Assembly (NCBI RefSeq): GCF_028290495.1 | Contig: NZ_JAQGJT010000026.1 | Span: 17,898-81,897, forward strand | DNA length: 64,000 nt | Source of the DNA: Tardiphaga sp. | GTDB lineage: Bacteria > Pseudomonadota > Alphaproteobacteria > Rhizobiales > Xanthobacteraceae | Reading direction: 5' to 3' | Shown here: positions 43,854 through 51,057 of the stretch, one piece after another | Numbering within the stretch: the stretch's first letter is position 1 | How the letters are laid out: each line of letters begins with the position of its first letter | Made by a program: the position numbers and the translations under genes | The notes under the pieces: generated by a model | Database searches by the model: none | The model's input: only the letters and a program-made list of their open reading frames with translations | What the model was told of the DNA's origin: nothing

Positions 43854-44753
43854 ATGAGCGAAGCCGAGACCTTCCGCGTGCAGCGCGCGACTTCCGATTT
43901 CCGCTGGCCGAACGGCGCGCGGATCGCGGTGGTCTTCAACCTCGCTTATGAAGCGTGGTCGCCCGGCAAGGCGCCGGGCATCGGGCCGATGGGCAATGTG
44001 CTGCAGCCGGGCTTCTTCGATACCAATGCGCATTCCTGGGCCAGCTACGGCGCGGTGCGCGGCATCCAGCGTCTGACCCGGATCGCGGCCGCCAACGGCG
44101 TCAAGGCCAGCATCATGGTCAACGCCGTGCTGGCCGAAACCCATCCGGCCGTGCTGGCTGAACTGCATGCCGCCGGTCACGAGATCGTCGCGCATTCCTA
44201 CGGCATGGACGTGATCCCGGTCTATTTCGACGAGGCCGGCGAGCGCGCCAACATCCGCCGCACCACCGACCTGATCGCCGGGATCACCGGCGAGCGTCCG
44301 CTGGGCTGGATCAGCCCGCGCGGCACCGGAAGCCTGATCAGCCCGCGGCTGCTCGCCGAGGAAGGCTATGTCTGGTTCGGCGATTGCAACGACGACGACC
44401 TGCCGGCAATCATTGCGGCATCTGACGCTGTCGATAGTCCGCGTATCGTTGCGATCCCGCTGACGATGGACGTCAACGACCTGCCGCACAGCATCCGTTA
44501 CGGTAATGCGCCGGCGGCGCTGGTCGAGCAGTTCCGCGCCATCCTCGACAATGCCCCTCGCGCCGACGATGCGCCGTTCATGCTCGATGTCACCGCACAT
44601 ACCCATGCGTTCGGGCGTCCCGCCGGAGCCTGGGCCTATGACGCGATGATCAAGCTGGCGCTTGAGCGCGATGACATCTGGATCGGCACGCGCATGGAGA
44701 TCGCCCGGCACGCGCTGGCGCAGGGTCAGATGTTCAAGGACCAGACGACCTAA
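43854..44753 (+). CDS. Polysaccharide deacetylase-fold amidohydrolase (PuuE-like)
   Basis: 299 residues. NodB-fold features: IAVVFNLAYEAW at strand one, HEIVAHSYGMDVIPVYF, ISPRGTGSLISPRLLAEEGYVWFGD in part, and HTHAFGRPAGAW. Members include allantoinase PuuE, cytosine-type deaminases and other non-sugar amidases. The canonical HxxxH metal pair is seen only partly, so the reaction is uncertain. GAGGACACC lies upstream of ATG 43854. Third gene of the GntR cluster. Confidence 0.75.
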   Translation: MSEAETFRVQRATSDFRWPNGARIAVVFNLAYEAWSPGKAPGIGPMGNVLQPGFFDTNAHSWASYGAVRGIQRLTRIAAANGVKASIMVNAVLAETHPAVLAELHAAGHEIVAHSYGMDVIPVYFDEAGERANIRRTTDLIAGITGERPLGWISPRGTGSLISPRLLAEEGYVWFGDCNDDDLPAIIAASDAVDSPRIVAIPLTMDVNDLPHSIRYGNAPAALVEQFRAILDNAPRADDAPFMLDVTAHTHAFGRPAGAWAYDAMIKLALERDDIWIGTRMEIARHALAQGQMFKDQTT

Positions 44754-44815
44754 CTCTCGCTCCTGTCAAAAGAGCGGCGCACAAGCGCCAGAACGATCAT
44801 CTTGAAGGAAACGCC

Positions 44816-45793
44816 ATGTCATCCGTCGTCACCCGTCCGGCCCTTGCCGCCTTGTTTGCAGCAGCAACCATCGCAGCGGTTGTTCCGGCGAATGCCCAGC
44901 AGCCCTATCCGTCGCAGCCGGTGAAGCTGGTGGTGGCGTTTGCGCCGGGCGGGCCGGCGGATCTTATTGCCCGCATTCTCGGCCAGAAGCTGAACGAGCA
45001 CTGGAAGCAGCCGGTGGTGATCGAGAACCGCGGCGGCGCCGGCGGCAATATCGCCGCGGGCGTCGTCGCCAAGATGGAGCCGAACGGCTACAACGTGCTG
45101 GTTACGACCAGCGCCTTTGCCGTCAATCCGAGCCTGTCCTCGAAGGCTGGCTACAACCCGGCCGATTTCAATACGGCGATCGTCGCGGCGACGACGCCGA
45201 ACCTGATCGTCGGCGCCCCAGGCCTGAAGGCCAAGACGCTGCGCGACGTGATCGAGGCGTCGAAGACCGAGAACTTCACCTATGGCACCGCGGGTGTCGG
45301 GACCACGCCGCATCTGTCGGCGGAAAAGATTTTCCGCCTCAATGCCAAGGTGACGATCGTGCACGCGCCGTTCACCGGCGCGGGGCCGGCGCTGAATTCG
45401 GTGATGGGCGGGCATACCGCGCTTGCCAGCGTGGCGCTGCCGGCGGCGATGGAACTGGTCAAGGGCGGCCAGGTCAAGGCGCTGGCCGTCACCAGCCGCG
45501 ACCGCATGATGTCGCTGCCGGGCGTGCCCACCGCGCGTGAACTCGGCCTCAGCGACGACGAGGACGCCACCTGGGTGGCATTCCTGGTGCCGGCTGCAAC
45601 GCCGCCCGCCATCGTCGAGAAGCTGAATGACGATATCAATATGGCGCTGGCCGATGCCGGCGTGCGCGAGCAGTTCGAACGCATCGGCTTCAGCGCGATC
45701 GGCGGCACGTCCGCGGAGTCGCAGACCTATGTGCGTTCCGAGATCAGCAAATGGGGCGAGATCATCCGCAAGCTCGACCTGAAGCAGGAATAG
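44816..45793 (+). CDS. Bug/TctC-type periplasmic substrate-binding protein
   Basis: 325 residues: signal peptide ending PANAQQ, then YPSQPVKLVVAFAPGGPADLIARI in part (VVAFAPGGPADLIARI), the Bug family N-terminal pattern; IENRGGAGGNIAAGVVA and GAPGLKAKTLRDVIE-like continue it. These proteins bind carboxylates or other small acids; no TctAB membrane genes are adjacent, so the channel is encoded elsewhere or the protein is a sensor. It closes the GntR cluster. An rRNA-like GGAAACGCC lies before ATG 44816. Confidence 0.85.
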   Translation: MSSVVTRPALAALFAAATIAAVVPANAQQPYPSQPVKLVVAFAPGGPADLIARILGQKLNEHWKQPVVIENRGGAGGNIAAGVVAKMEPNGYNVLVTTSAFAVNPSLSSKAGYNPADFNTAIVAATTPNLIVGAPGLKAKTLRDVIEASKTENFTYGTAGVGTTPHLSAEKIFRLNAKVTIVHAPFTGAGPALNSVMGGHTALASVALPAAMELVKGGQVKALAVTSRDRMMSLPGVPTARELGLSDDEDATWVAFLVPAATPPAIVEKLNDDINMALADAGVREQFERIGFSAIGGTSAESQTYVRSEISKWGEIIRKLDLKQE

Positions 45794-45831
45794 TTCGCGG
45801 GCGCGCGTGAGGATGCATTATCAATGCATTC

Positions 45832-46803
45832 TCAGTGCATCTTTGGCGCCTTTAGCATTCTGGCGCGGTCGGTGGACACCAGCTCGACATCGAATGTGTC
45901 GCCGCCGCGGTACAGCGTCAGCGGCACGTCGATGCCGGCAGGGCCGAGCGCCCATAGCGCGCGGTAGAACTCCGCGGAGTCCGCGACATCCTCGCCGTTG
46001 ACGGCGAGGATGACGTCGCCGGTCTTCAGTTCCGCGCGCGCCGCAGGGCCGCGCGCGGCGAGCCCGACCACCACCACCTTGTCCTCGACCTCGGCGGCAT
46101 AGAGCCCGAGCCACGGCCGCGCGGGGCGGTTGACCCGGCCGAACTTGAGGAGATCATCGAGTATTGGTTTCAGCAGGTCGATCGGCACCACCATGTTGAG
46201 GTGTTCGCTCTTGCCGCCATGCTCGCGCTCGATCTGCAGCGAGCCGATGCCGATCAATTCGCCATGGGCGTTGATCAGCGCAGCACCGCCCCAGTTCGGA
46301 TGCGCGGGGTGGGTGAAGATCGCGTCGTCCAGCAGATATTCCCAGTAGCCGGCGAATTCCTGCACGGCGGCGATCTTGCCGGCGACCGAGCGGGTCCGCC
46401 CGCCGACGCCGCCGATCACCACGGCATCGCCGATCTTCGCATTGTCGGAGACCCCGAGCGGCAAGGGGGTGATGTCGAGTTCGCCGAGCACCTGGACCAG
46501 GCCGAAGCCGGTTTCCTGGTCGACGGCGAGCGCATGGCCCGGCACCACGCGGCCATCGCCGAGATGCAGCCAGATCGTCTCCGCCTCGGTGATCAGATAG
46601 CCGATCGTCAGCACCAGCCCCTTGTCGATCAGCACGCCGTTGCCGGCGCGCTCGGTGCCCAGCGTCTGCGCGGTTAAGGCGTCCTCCGGAATGATGCAAT
46701 GCAGCCCGACCACGGCCTCCAGCGCGCGCTCCAGATCGAACCCAAATTCCTCTACGCGCGGCTGCACGGCGGCCGGCACCTTCCATTCGGTCAGTGAGGG
46801 CAT
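45832..46803 (-). CDS. HtrA-like PDZ protein with lost catalytic triad
   Basis: 323 residues, no signal peptide. The fold is S1C trypsin-like plus one PDZ domain (ARPWLGLYAAEVEDKVVVVG onward, in part). Alignment by eye to HtrA shows all three catalytic positions replaced. The usual TNxHVV reads TIGYLIT (His to Tyr), the ETDLAVL region reads ETGFGLV (Asp to Gly), and GNSGGPL reads NWGGAAL (Ser to Trp). It is therefore probably a pseudoprotease acting as a scaffold or sensor in the cytoplasm. It lies 24 nt after the truncated mbfA frame and the iron control box at 46989-47003, so it may now be iron-responsive. Confidence 0.85.
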   Translation of the reverse strand: MPSLTEWKVPAAVQPRVEEFGFDLERALEAVVGLHCIIPEDALTAQTLGTERAGNGVLIDKGLVLTIGYLITEAETIWLHLGDGRVVPGHALAVDQETGFGLVQVLGELDITPLPLGVSDNAKIGDAVVIGGVGGRTRSVAGKIAAVQEFAGYWEYLLDDAIFTHPAHPNWGGAALINAHGELIGIGSLQIEREHGGKSEHLNMVVPIDLLKPILDDLLKFGRVNRPARPWLGLYAAEVEDKVVVVGLAARGPAARAELKTGDVILAVNGEDVADSAEFYRALWALGPAGIDVPLTLYRGGDTFDVELVSTDRARMLKAPKMH

Positions 46804-46827
46804 GGAGGGATCTCCTGTTGGCTGGTG

Positions 46828-46968
46828 TCAGTGCGCAAGGTCCAATATGTGCATGGCCGCGGCAAAATTCCAGCGATGCGTTTGCCCTGCGTGTGCGCCA
46901 TCTTCCTCTCCGGACGCGAGCGCACCGGCGAGAATTTCCCGCTCGGTCAACTCGGCAAATGTCTTCAT
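46828..46968 (-). pseudogene. Truncated mbfA (ferritin-like/Vit1) remnant
   Basis: 46 codons starting MKTFAELTEREILAGAL and then EEDG, the beginning of the erythrin-VIT (membrane-bound ferritin A) family, normally about 320 residues with EREILALAI and EEED. After Gly the sequence leaves the family pattern and stops at 46828. An intact Irr box lies upstream, as for real mbfA genes. The gene has been cut by deletion. Confidence 0.65.
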
Positions 46969-46988
46969 TTCGGAGCCGATCATTCTTA

Positions 46989-47003
46989 TTAGAATCATTC
47001 TAA
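46989..47003. promoter_or_regulatory. Perfect Irr-type iron control element
   Basis: TTAGAA-TCA-TTCTAA, a perfect 6-3-6 inverted repeat. It lies 21 bp upstream of the mbfA remnant and about 186 bp from the HtrA-like gene. It matches the iron control element bound by Irr in Bradyrhizobium. Confidence 0.75.
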
Positions 47004-47048
47004 GGTAATTTAAGCTCGCAAAGGTGACTCGTCAACGCTTGAATTACC

Positions 47049-47065
47049 ATAGGGGGGTAGGCTAT
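47049..47065. promoter_or_regulatory. G-tract operator of the dmeR/RcnR type
   Basis: ATAGGGGGGTAGGCTAT: a G6 tract flanked by partial inverted ATA/TAT sequence, the pattern of RcnR/CsoR family sites. It ends 8 nt before ATG 47074, so bound repressor would cover the translation start region. Confidence 0.6.
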
Positions 47066-47073
47066 ACGGTCTT

Positions 47074-47352
47074 ATGAGCCATACGGTCAGAGAAAAGAAA
47101 AAGCTGCTCGCGCGGGTCCGCCGGATCAAGGGGCAGGTGGAGGCAATCGAGCGCGCTCTCGGCGAGGAAGCCGAATGCGAGCGCATCATGCACATGATCG
47201 CCGGCATCCGCGGAAGCGTCGCCGGCCTCATGGCTGAAGTGGTCGAGGACCACATCCGCACGCACCTTGTCGATCCCACGAAGAACCCGGGCGCGCTTAA
47301 CGCCGACGCCGCGGATCAACTGATCGAAGTCGTCCACAGGTACCTGAAGTAA
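47074..47352 (+). CDS. dmeR: Ni/Co-responsive repressor DmeR (RcnR/CsoR family)
   Basis: 92 residues, all-helical. His3, Cys35, His60 and His64 sit exactly where RcnR binds Ni(II) or Co(II) (MSHTVREKK, AECERIMH, VVEDHIRTH). FrmR has Pro/Cys but no His3, so a metal sensor is preferred over a formaldehyde sensor. The next gene, 6 bp away, encodes a His-loop CDF pump, the arrangement of dmeRF operons in rhizobia. It likely represses itself and dmeF until Ni or Co is present. Confidence 0.85.
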   Translation: MSHTVREKKKLLARVRRIKGQVEAIERALGEEAECERIMHMIAGIRGSVAGLMAEVVEDHIRTHLVDPTKNPGALNADAADQLIEVVHRYLK

Positions 47353-47358
47353 CACGCC

Positions 47359-48624
47359 ATGACAGATATCCATGCAGAAGACCGTGCCGGTTCGCACGAC
47401 CACGTCTTTCTCGGCCCGGACCACGACAAGGCCGAGCGCCGGACATGGGTGGTCATCGCGCTTTGCACGGTCATGATGATCGCCGAAATAATCGGAGGCG
47501 CGATGTTCGGATCGCTGGCGCTGGTGGCAGACGGGCTGCACATGTCCACACATGCCGGCGCTTTGCTGCTGGCAGCATTGGCCTATACGTACGCGCGCAA
47601 ATATGCGGGCGACCGCAATTTCACCTTCGGCACCGGAAAGTTCGGAGATCTTGCCGGTTACAGCAGCGCGATTGTATTGGCGATGATCGCCTTGCTGATC
47701 GGCTACGAAGCGGTCTCACGCTTCTTAAATCCGGTCGCCATCAGCTTCGAGGAAGCTATTCCGATCGCCGTGCTGGGTCTCGCGGTCAACGTCGCCAGTG
47801 CCTGGCTGCTGTCCGGCGGCCATCACCACGGACACGACCACGCTCATTCACATGGTCCCGATGAGGCGCATACGCACGGCGAGGAAGTTAGAAGCATCGA
47901 CATCGGCGGCAGCACAATCGAACTTGAAATTTTCGAAGAAGGCGTTCCGCCGCGCTTCCGGATCCGGGTTCCCGAAGCTTCTGCATTGCAGGTGTCCGGG
48001 ATTACCATTGAGACGATACGCCCGGATGTCGCTAGCCAGGTGTTCGCCTTTGTCGATCGCGGAGACTATCTGGAGTCGGTCAACGATATTCCCGAACCGC
48101 ACGCATTCCTGGCCAAGGTTCGGATCATGGAGGCGGGTCGGTCCCGAGAATTCCAAACCACCTTCGCCGAACACGATCACGGCTCTACGGGCGGCGCCCA
48201 TCACCGCGACAACAACATGCGCGCCGCGGTCGTCCACGTGGTCGCGGACGCGGCCGTCTCCGTCCTTGTGATTGCAGGTCTGCTGATGGCGCGCGCATTC
48301 GGATGGCTCTGGATGGATCCGCTTGCGGGCCTGATCGGAGCCGTTGTGATCGCGAATTGGTCGTTCGGTCTTTTGCGCGACACGGGCGGTATTCTGCTCG
48401 ACCGGGTTCCCGATCAGAAGGTATTCGAACGGGTCCGGAAGACGGTCGAGTGCGATGGCGACCGGGTCACCGATCTGCATCTGTGGCGTCTGGGCCCCGG
48501 CCATCTCGGTGCCATCGTTTCAGTTGTGACGCCAAATGGGCGCGGCTCCGATTACTATCTTGCCAGGTTGGCGAGTTTTCACGATTTGTCGCATGTGACC
48601 GTCGAAGTCCGGGCAGTCGCCTAG
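47359..48624 (+). CDS. dmeF: Ni/Co efflux CDF transporter DmeF
   Basis: 421 residues, longer than usual CDF proteins because of a His-rich cytoplasmic loop (GGHHHGHDHAHSHGPDEAHTHG) and an inserted soluble segment of about 100 residues (about 170-290). Metal-site residues occur in LVADGLHMSTHAG and VHVVADAAVSV. DmeF proteins export Ni(II) and Co(II). Translated from the same message as dmeR. Confidence 0.88.
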   Translation: MTDIHAEDRAGSHDHVFLGPDHDKAERRTWVVIALCTVMMIAEIIGGAMFGSLALVADGLHMSTHAGALLLAALAYTYARKYAGDRNFTFGTGKFGDLAGYSSAIVLAMIALLIGYEAVSRFLNPVAISFEEAIPIAVLGLAVNVASAWLLSGGHHHGHDHAHSHGPDEAHTHGEEVRSIDIGGSTIELEIFEEGVPPRFRIRVPEASALQVSGITIETIRPDVASQVFAFVDRGDYLESVNDIPEPHAFLAKVRIMEAGRSREFQTTFAEHDHGSTGGAHHRDNNMRAAVVHVVADAAVSVLVIAGLLMARAFGWLWMDPLAGLIGAVVIANWSFGLLRDTGGILLDRVPDQKVFERVRKTVECDGDRVTDLHLWRLGPGHLGAIVSVVTPNGRGSDYYLARLASFHDLSHVTVEVRAVA

Positions 48625-48713
48625 TCGTCCCGGTCACGTAACTGTCAGCAAGTAGCCGGCTGATCTGCATCACGACGTCGTCAGCGTTACCGACTATCAA
48701 TCCGGGCCTTTCT

Positions 48714-49142
48714 GTGGGAACTTGGGGTGTGAAAATCAAAGTCACCATACGTCGGATGCTGTCGATCCTGATGATCGCAGGACTTGCACTGGCGCCCGTA
48801 TCTCGCCCGGTTATGGCGGAATCGTCCGCTGACGTGCCGATGGCGGCCATGTCGGACGAGACGATCGCGCCATCGATGGCCCAAGAATCGATGGCCCAAG
48901 AGATGGCCGGGGAGATGGCCAGCGATATGCCCTGCTGCCCGTCGAAGGCGGCGGTGCCCAGCGGTTGTGACAAGTGTGTCTTCATGGCAGCCTGCATGAC
49001 TAAATGCTTCGCCGGCGTCTCGGAAGCCGCGTTTGAGCCGGTGTTCACGACCGCGGGCTCGCTCTCGCTTCCGCAGAACGACTTTTGGCCTGATGGCTTG
49101 GGCCATCCGCCTCCAGACCACCCCCCGCGTACCTCGATCTGA
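48714..49142 (+). CDS. Small periplasmic Met/Cys-rich protein before cus genes
   Basis: 142 residues. A signal-like segment (MLSILMIAGLALAPVSRPVMA) is followed by methionines repeated every few residues (MAQESMAQEMAGEMASDM) and then MPCCPSKAAVPSGCDKCVF with five cysteines. Met-rich plus Cys clusters suit Cu(I)/Ag(I) binding in the periplasm, consistent with the CusBA genes downstream. Several starts are possible (GTG 48714, GTG 48729, ATG 48756); the longest is given. It is not a recognised family. Confidence 0.6.
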   Translation: MGTWGVKIKVTIRRMLSILMIAGLALAPVSRPVMAESSADVPMAAMSDETIAPSMAQESMAQEMAGEMASDMPCCPSKAAVPSGCDKCVFMAACMTKCFAGVSEAAFEPVFTTAGSLSLPQNDFWPDGLGHPPPDHPPRTSI

Positions 49143-49234
49143 TCGGCGCCTGGCGCCGCCGCTGCTGCGCGCTTGAAGCGCGTAGTCGACACGTGCCGCT
49201 CGCGGCACATCAGATTTTATCGAGGATCGAATCC

Positions 49235-49642
49235 ATGAAGACAATTAACCTTCCGCGCGCCCTCCGGGCGTCGCTGGTTGCTGCCGCATTGGGCGGAGCA
49301 AGTACGGCCGCATTGGCGGATATCAAGGACTACAAGTTCGAACTCGTCGATCAAACCATCCAGGCGGGTCCCGACAAGGTCGTCACGGTCCGGCTCATGA
49401 ACACCAAGACCGGCAAGCTGGTCCCGGACGCCGTCATTTTTGCGACCCGTCTCGATATGGCGCCGGATGGAATGCAGGAGATGGTGACCAGGATTGTATC
49501 GGTTCCGGGAGCCGAGCCGGGGACCTACAAGTTCAAGGCCACCTTCGGTATGGCCGGCCGCTGGCAACTCTCTCTGGGCGCCAAGGTCCAAGGCGAAACC
49601 GGGACGGTCGAAAACAAGTTCGTCATCACGGCTCAGAAATGA
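49235..49642 (+). CDS. FixH/YtkA-like periplasmic protein
   Basis: 135 residues from ATG 49235, since the signal peptide then starts MKTINLPRALRASLVAA. The mature beta-sandwich has DYKFELVDQTIQAGPDKVVTV and TYKFKATFGMAGRWQLSLGAKV in part, typical of the FixH/YtkA domain often found with copper or RND efflux genes. It overlaps the CusB-type gene by 4 bp, so it belongs to that operon. Confidence 0.75.
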   Translation: MKTINLPRALRASLVAAALGGASTAALADIKDYKFELVDQTIQAGPDKVVTVRLMNTKTGKLVPDAVIFATRLDMAPDGMQEMVTRIVSVPGAEPGTYKFKATFGMAGRWQLSLGAKVQGETGTVENKFVITAQK

Positions 49643-51057
49643 ACCGGGCTGTTCTCGCAGGCACGGCCGCCGCGTTCATCGCGGCGGCCGGAGGCGGATT
49701 CATCATCGCGGAGCGCCCGTGGACGCCCGCGTCTGTTGTCGTTCCTGCCGCGTCGGCGGAGGAGACCGGCGCTCCGATCTATTTTCAGGACCCGGACGGA
49801 AAGCCGACGTACTCACTGACGCCGAAGAAGACGGCGGCAGGGCGCGACTATCGCGCCGTTCCGATTGGCGCCGACGTCAGCTTTGAAGACCTCCCGGCCG
49901 AGAACGCGCTGACGCCAATGCCGGCGTCGGATGGCGCCGACGCGAGCCGCAAGATCAAGTTCTATCGCAATCCGATGGGGCTTCCAGATATGTCACCGGT
50001 GCCGAAGAAGGACTCCATGGGGATGGATTACATCCCGGTGTTCGAGGGCGAGGATTCCGACGACGGATCGATCAAGCTGTCGCCTCGCAAGATTCAGCGC
50101 ACAGGAGTGAAATCCGAACCCGCCGCCTCCCGGGTGATCCAGACAACGATCCGCGCGCCCGGGACAATCCAGCTCGACGAGCGGCGTGTCTCCGTAATCT
50201 CGATGCGCGCGGAAAGCTGGATCCAGAAGGTTGCCGACGTCACCACCGGTACGAAAGTCCGCAAGGGCCAGCCGCTGATGGACATCTACAGTCCGGCAAT
50301 TTCGTCGGCGGCGGCTGAGTACGTCTCGACGATCAGTTCGCGTGCAACGGGCGGCGAGGGATCATACGGGCGCGGATCCCGCCAGCGCGTCATGAACCTT
50401 GATGTTCCGGAGTCGGCGATCGCTGAAATGGAGAAAACCCGCATTGTCCCGATCTCCATTGCGTGGGCCGCGCCGCGGGACGGCATCGTCCTGGAGCGCA
50501 ACGCGATCGAGGGTATGAGGGCGCAAGCCGGCGACGTGCTCTTTCGGGTGGCGGACACGTCGACCATCTGGGCCACGATAGATGTCGCGGAGCGCGATCT
50601 TGGCGCCATAGCGGTTGGGCAACCTGTCACGGTCCGGGCGCGCAGCTTCTCCGGGCGGGAGTTCGCCGGGACGATCAGCGTGGTCTATCCGCAGGTCAAC
50701 CGCGAGACCCGCACGGCCCGGGTCCGCATCGAACTGGGGAACGCCGATCTCGCTCTGCTCCCGGATATGTACGTTGACGCCGCGATCAGCACCGGGGCCC
50801 CTGAACCCGTGATCTCCATTCCGGAAAGCGCCGTGCTCGACACCGGCAGCCGGCAGGCGGTGTTCATCGACAGGGGCGATGGCCGCTTTGAGCCGCGCGC
50901 AGTCAAGCTCGGCCGCCGCGGCGGCGGCTATGTCGAAGTGCGGGAGGGCATTGGCGACGGTGAACCGGTCGTGGTGTCGGCCAACTTCCTGATCGACGCG
51001 GAGAGCAACCTGAAGGCCGCTCTCAAGGGCTTTTCCGAGGCGGGGAGCCAGCCATGA
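49639..51057 (+). CDS. cusB: CusB-type periplasmic adaptor of an RND metal pump
   Basis: 472 residues. After an N-terminal membrane anchor come a heavy-metal-binding domain (FYRNPMGLPDMSPVPKKDSMGMDYIPVF in part; NPMGLPDMSPVPKK, DSMGMDYIPV), the lipoyl/coiled-coil hairpin (TIRAPGTIQLDERRVSVI) and beta-barrel (DLGAIAVGQPVTVRARSFSGREF in part). It bridges the RND pump and an outer-membrane channel and can pass Cu(I)/Ag(I) to CusA. No CusC gene is near. Overlaps the next gene by 4 bp. Confidence 0.9.
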   Translation: MNRAVLAGTAAAFIAAAGGGFIIAERPWTPASVVVPAASAEETGAPIYFQDPDGKPTYSLTPKKTAAGRDYRAVPIGADVSFEDLPAENALTPMPASDGADASRKIKFYRNPMGLPDMSPVPKKDSMGMDYIPVFEGEDSDDGSIKLSPRKIQRTGVKSEPAASRVIQTTIRAPGTIQLDERRVSVISMRAESWIQKVADVTTGTKVRKGQPLMDIYSPAISSAAAEYVSTISSRATGGEGSYGRGSRQRVMNLDVPESAIAEMEKTRIVPISIAWAAPRDGIVLERNAIEGMRAQAGDVLFRVADTSTIWATIDVAERDLGAIAVGQPVTVRARSFSGREFAGTISVVYPQVNRETRTARVRIELGNADLALLPDMYVDAAISTGAPEPVISIPESAVLDTGSRQAVFIDRGDGRFEPRAVKLGRRGGGYVEVREGIGDGEPVVVSANFLIDAESNLKAALKGFSEAGSQP

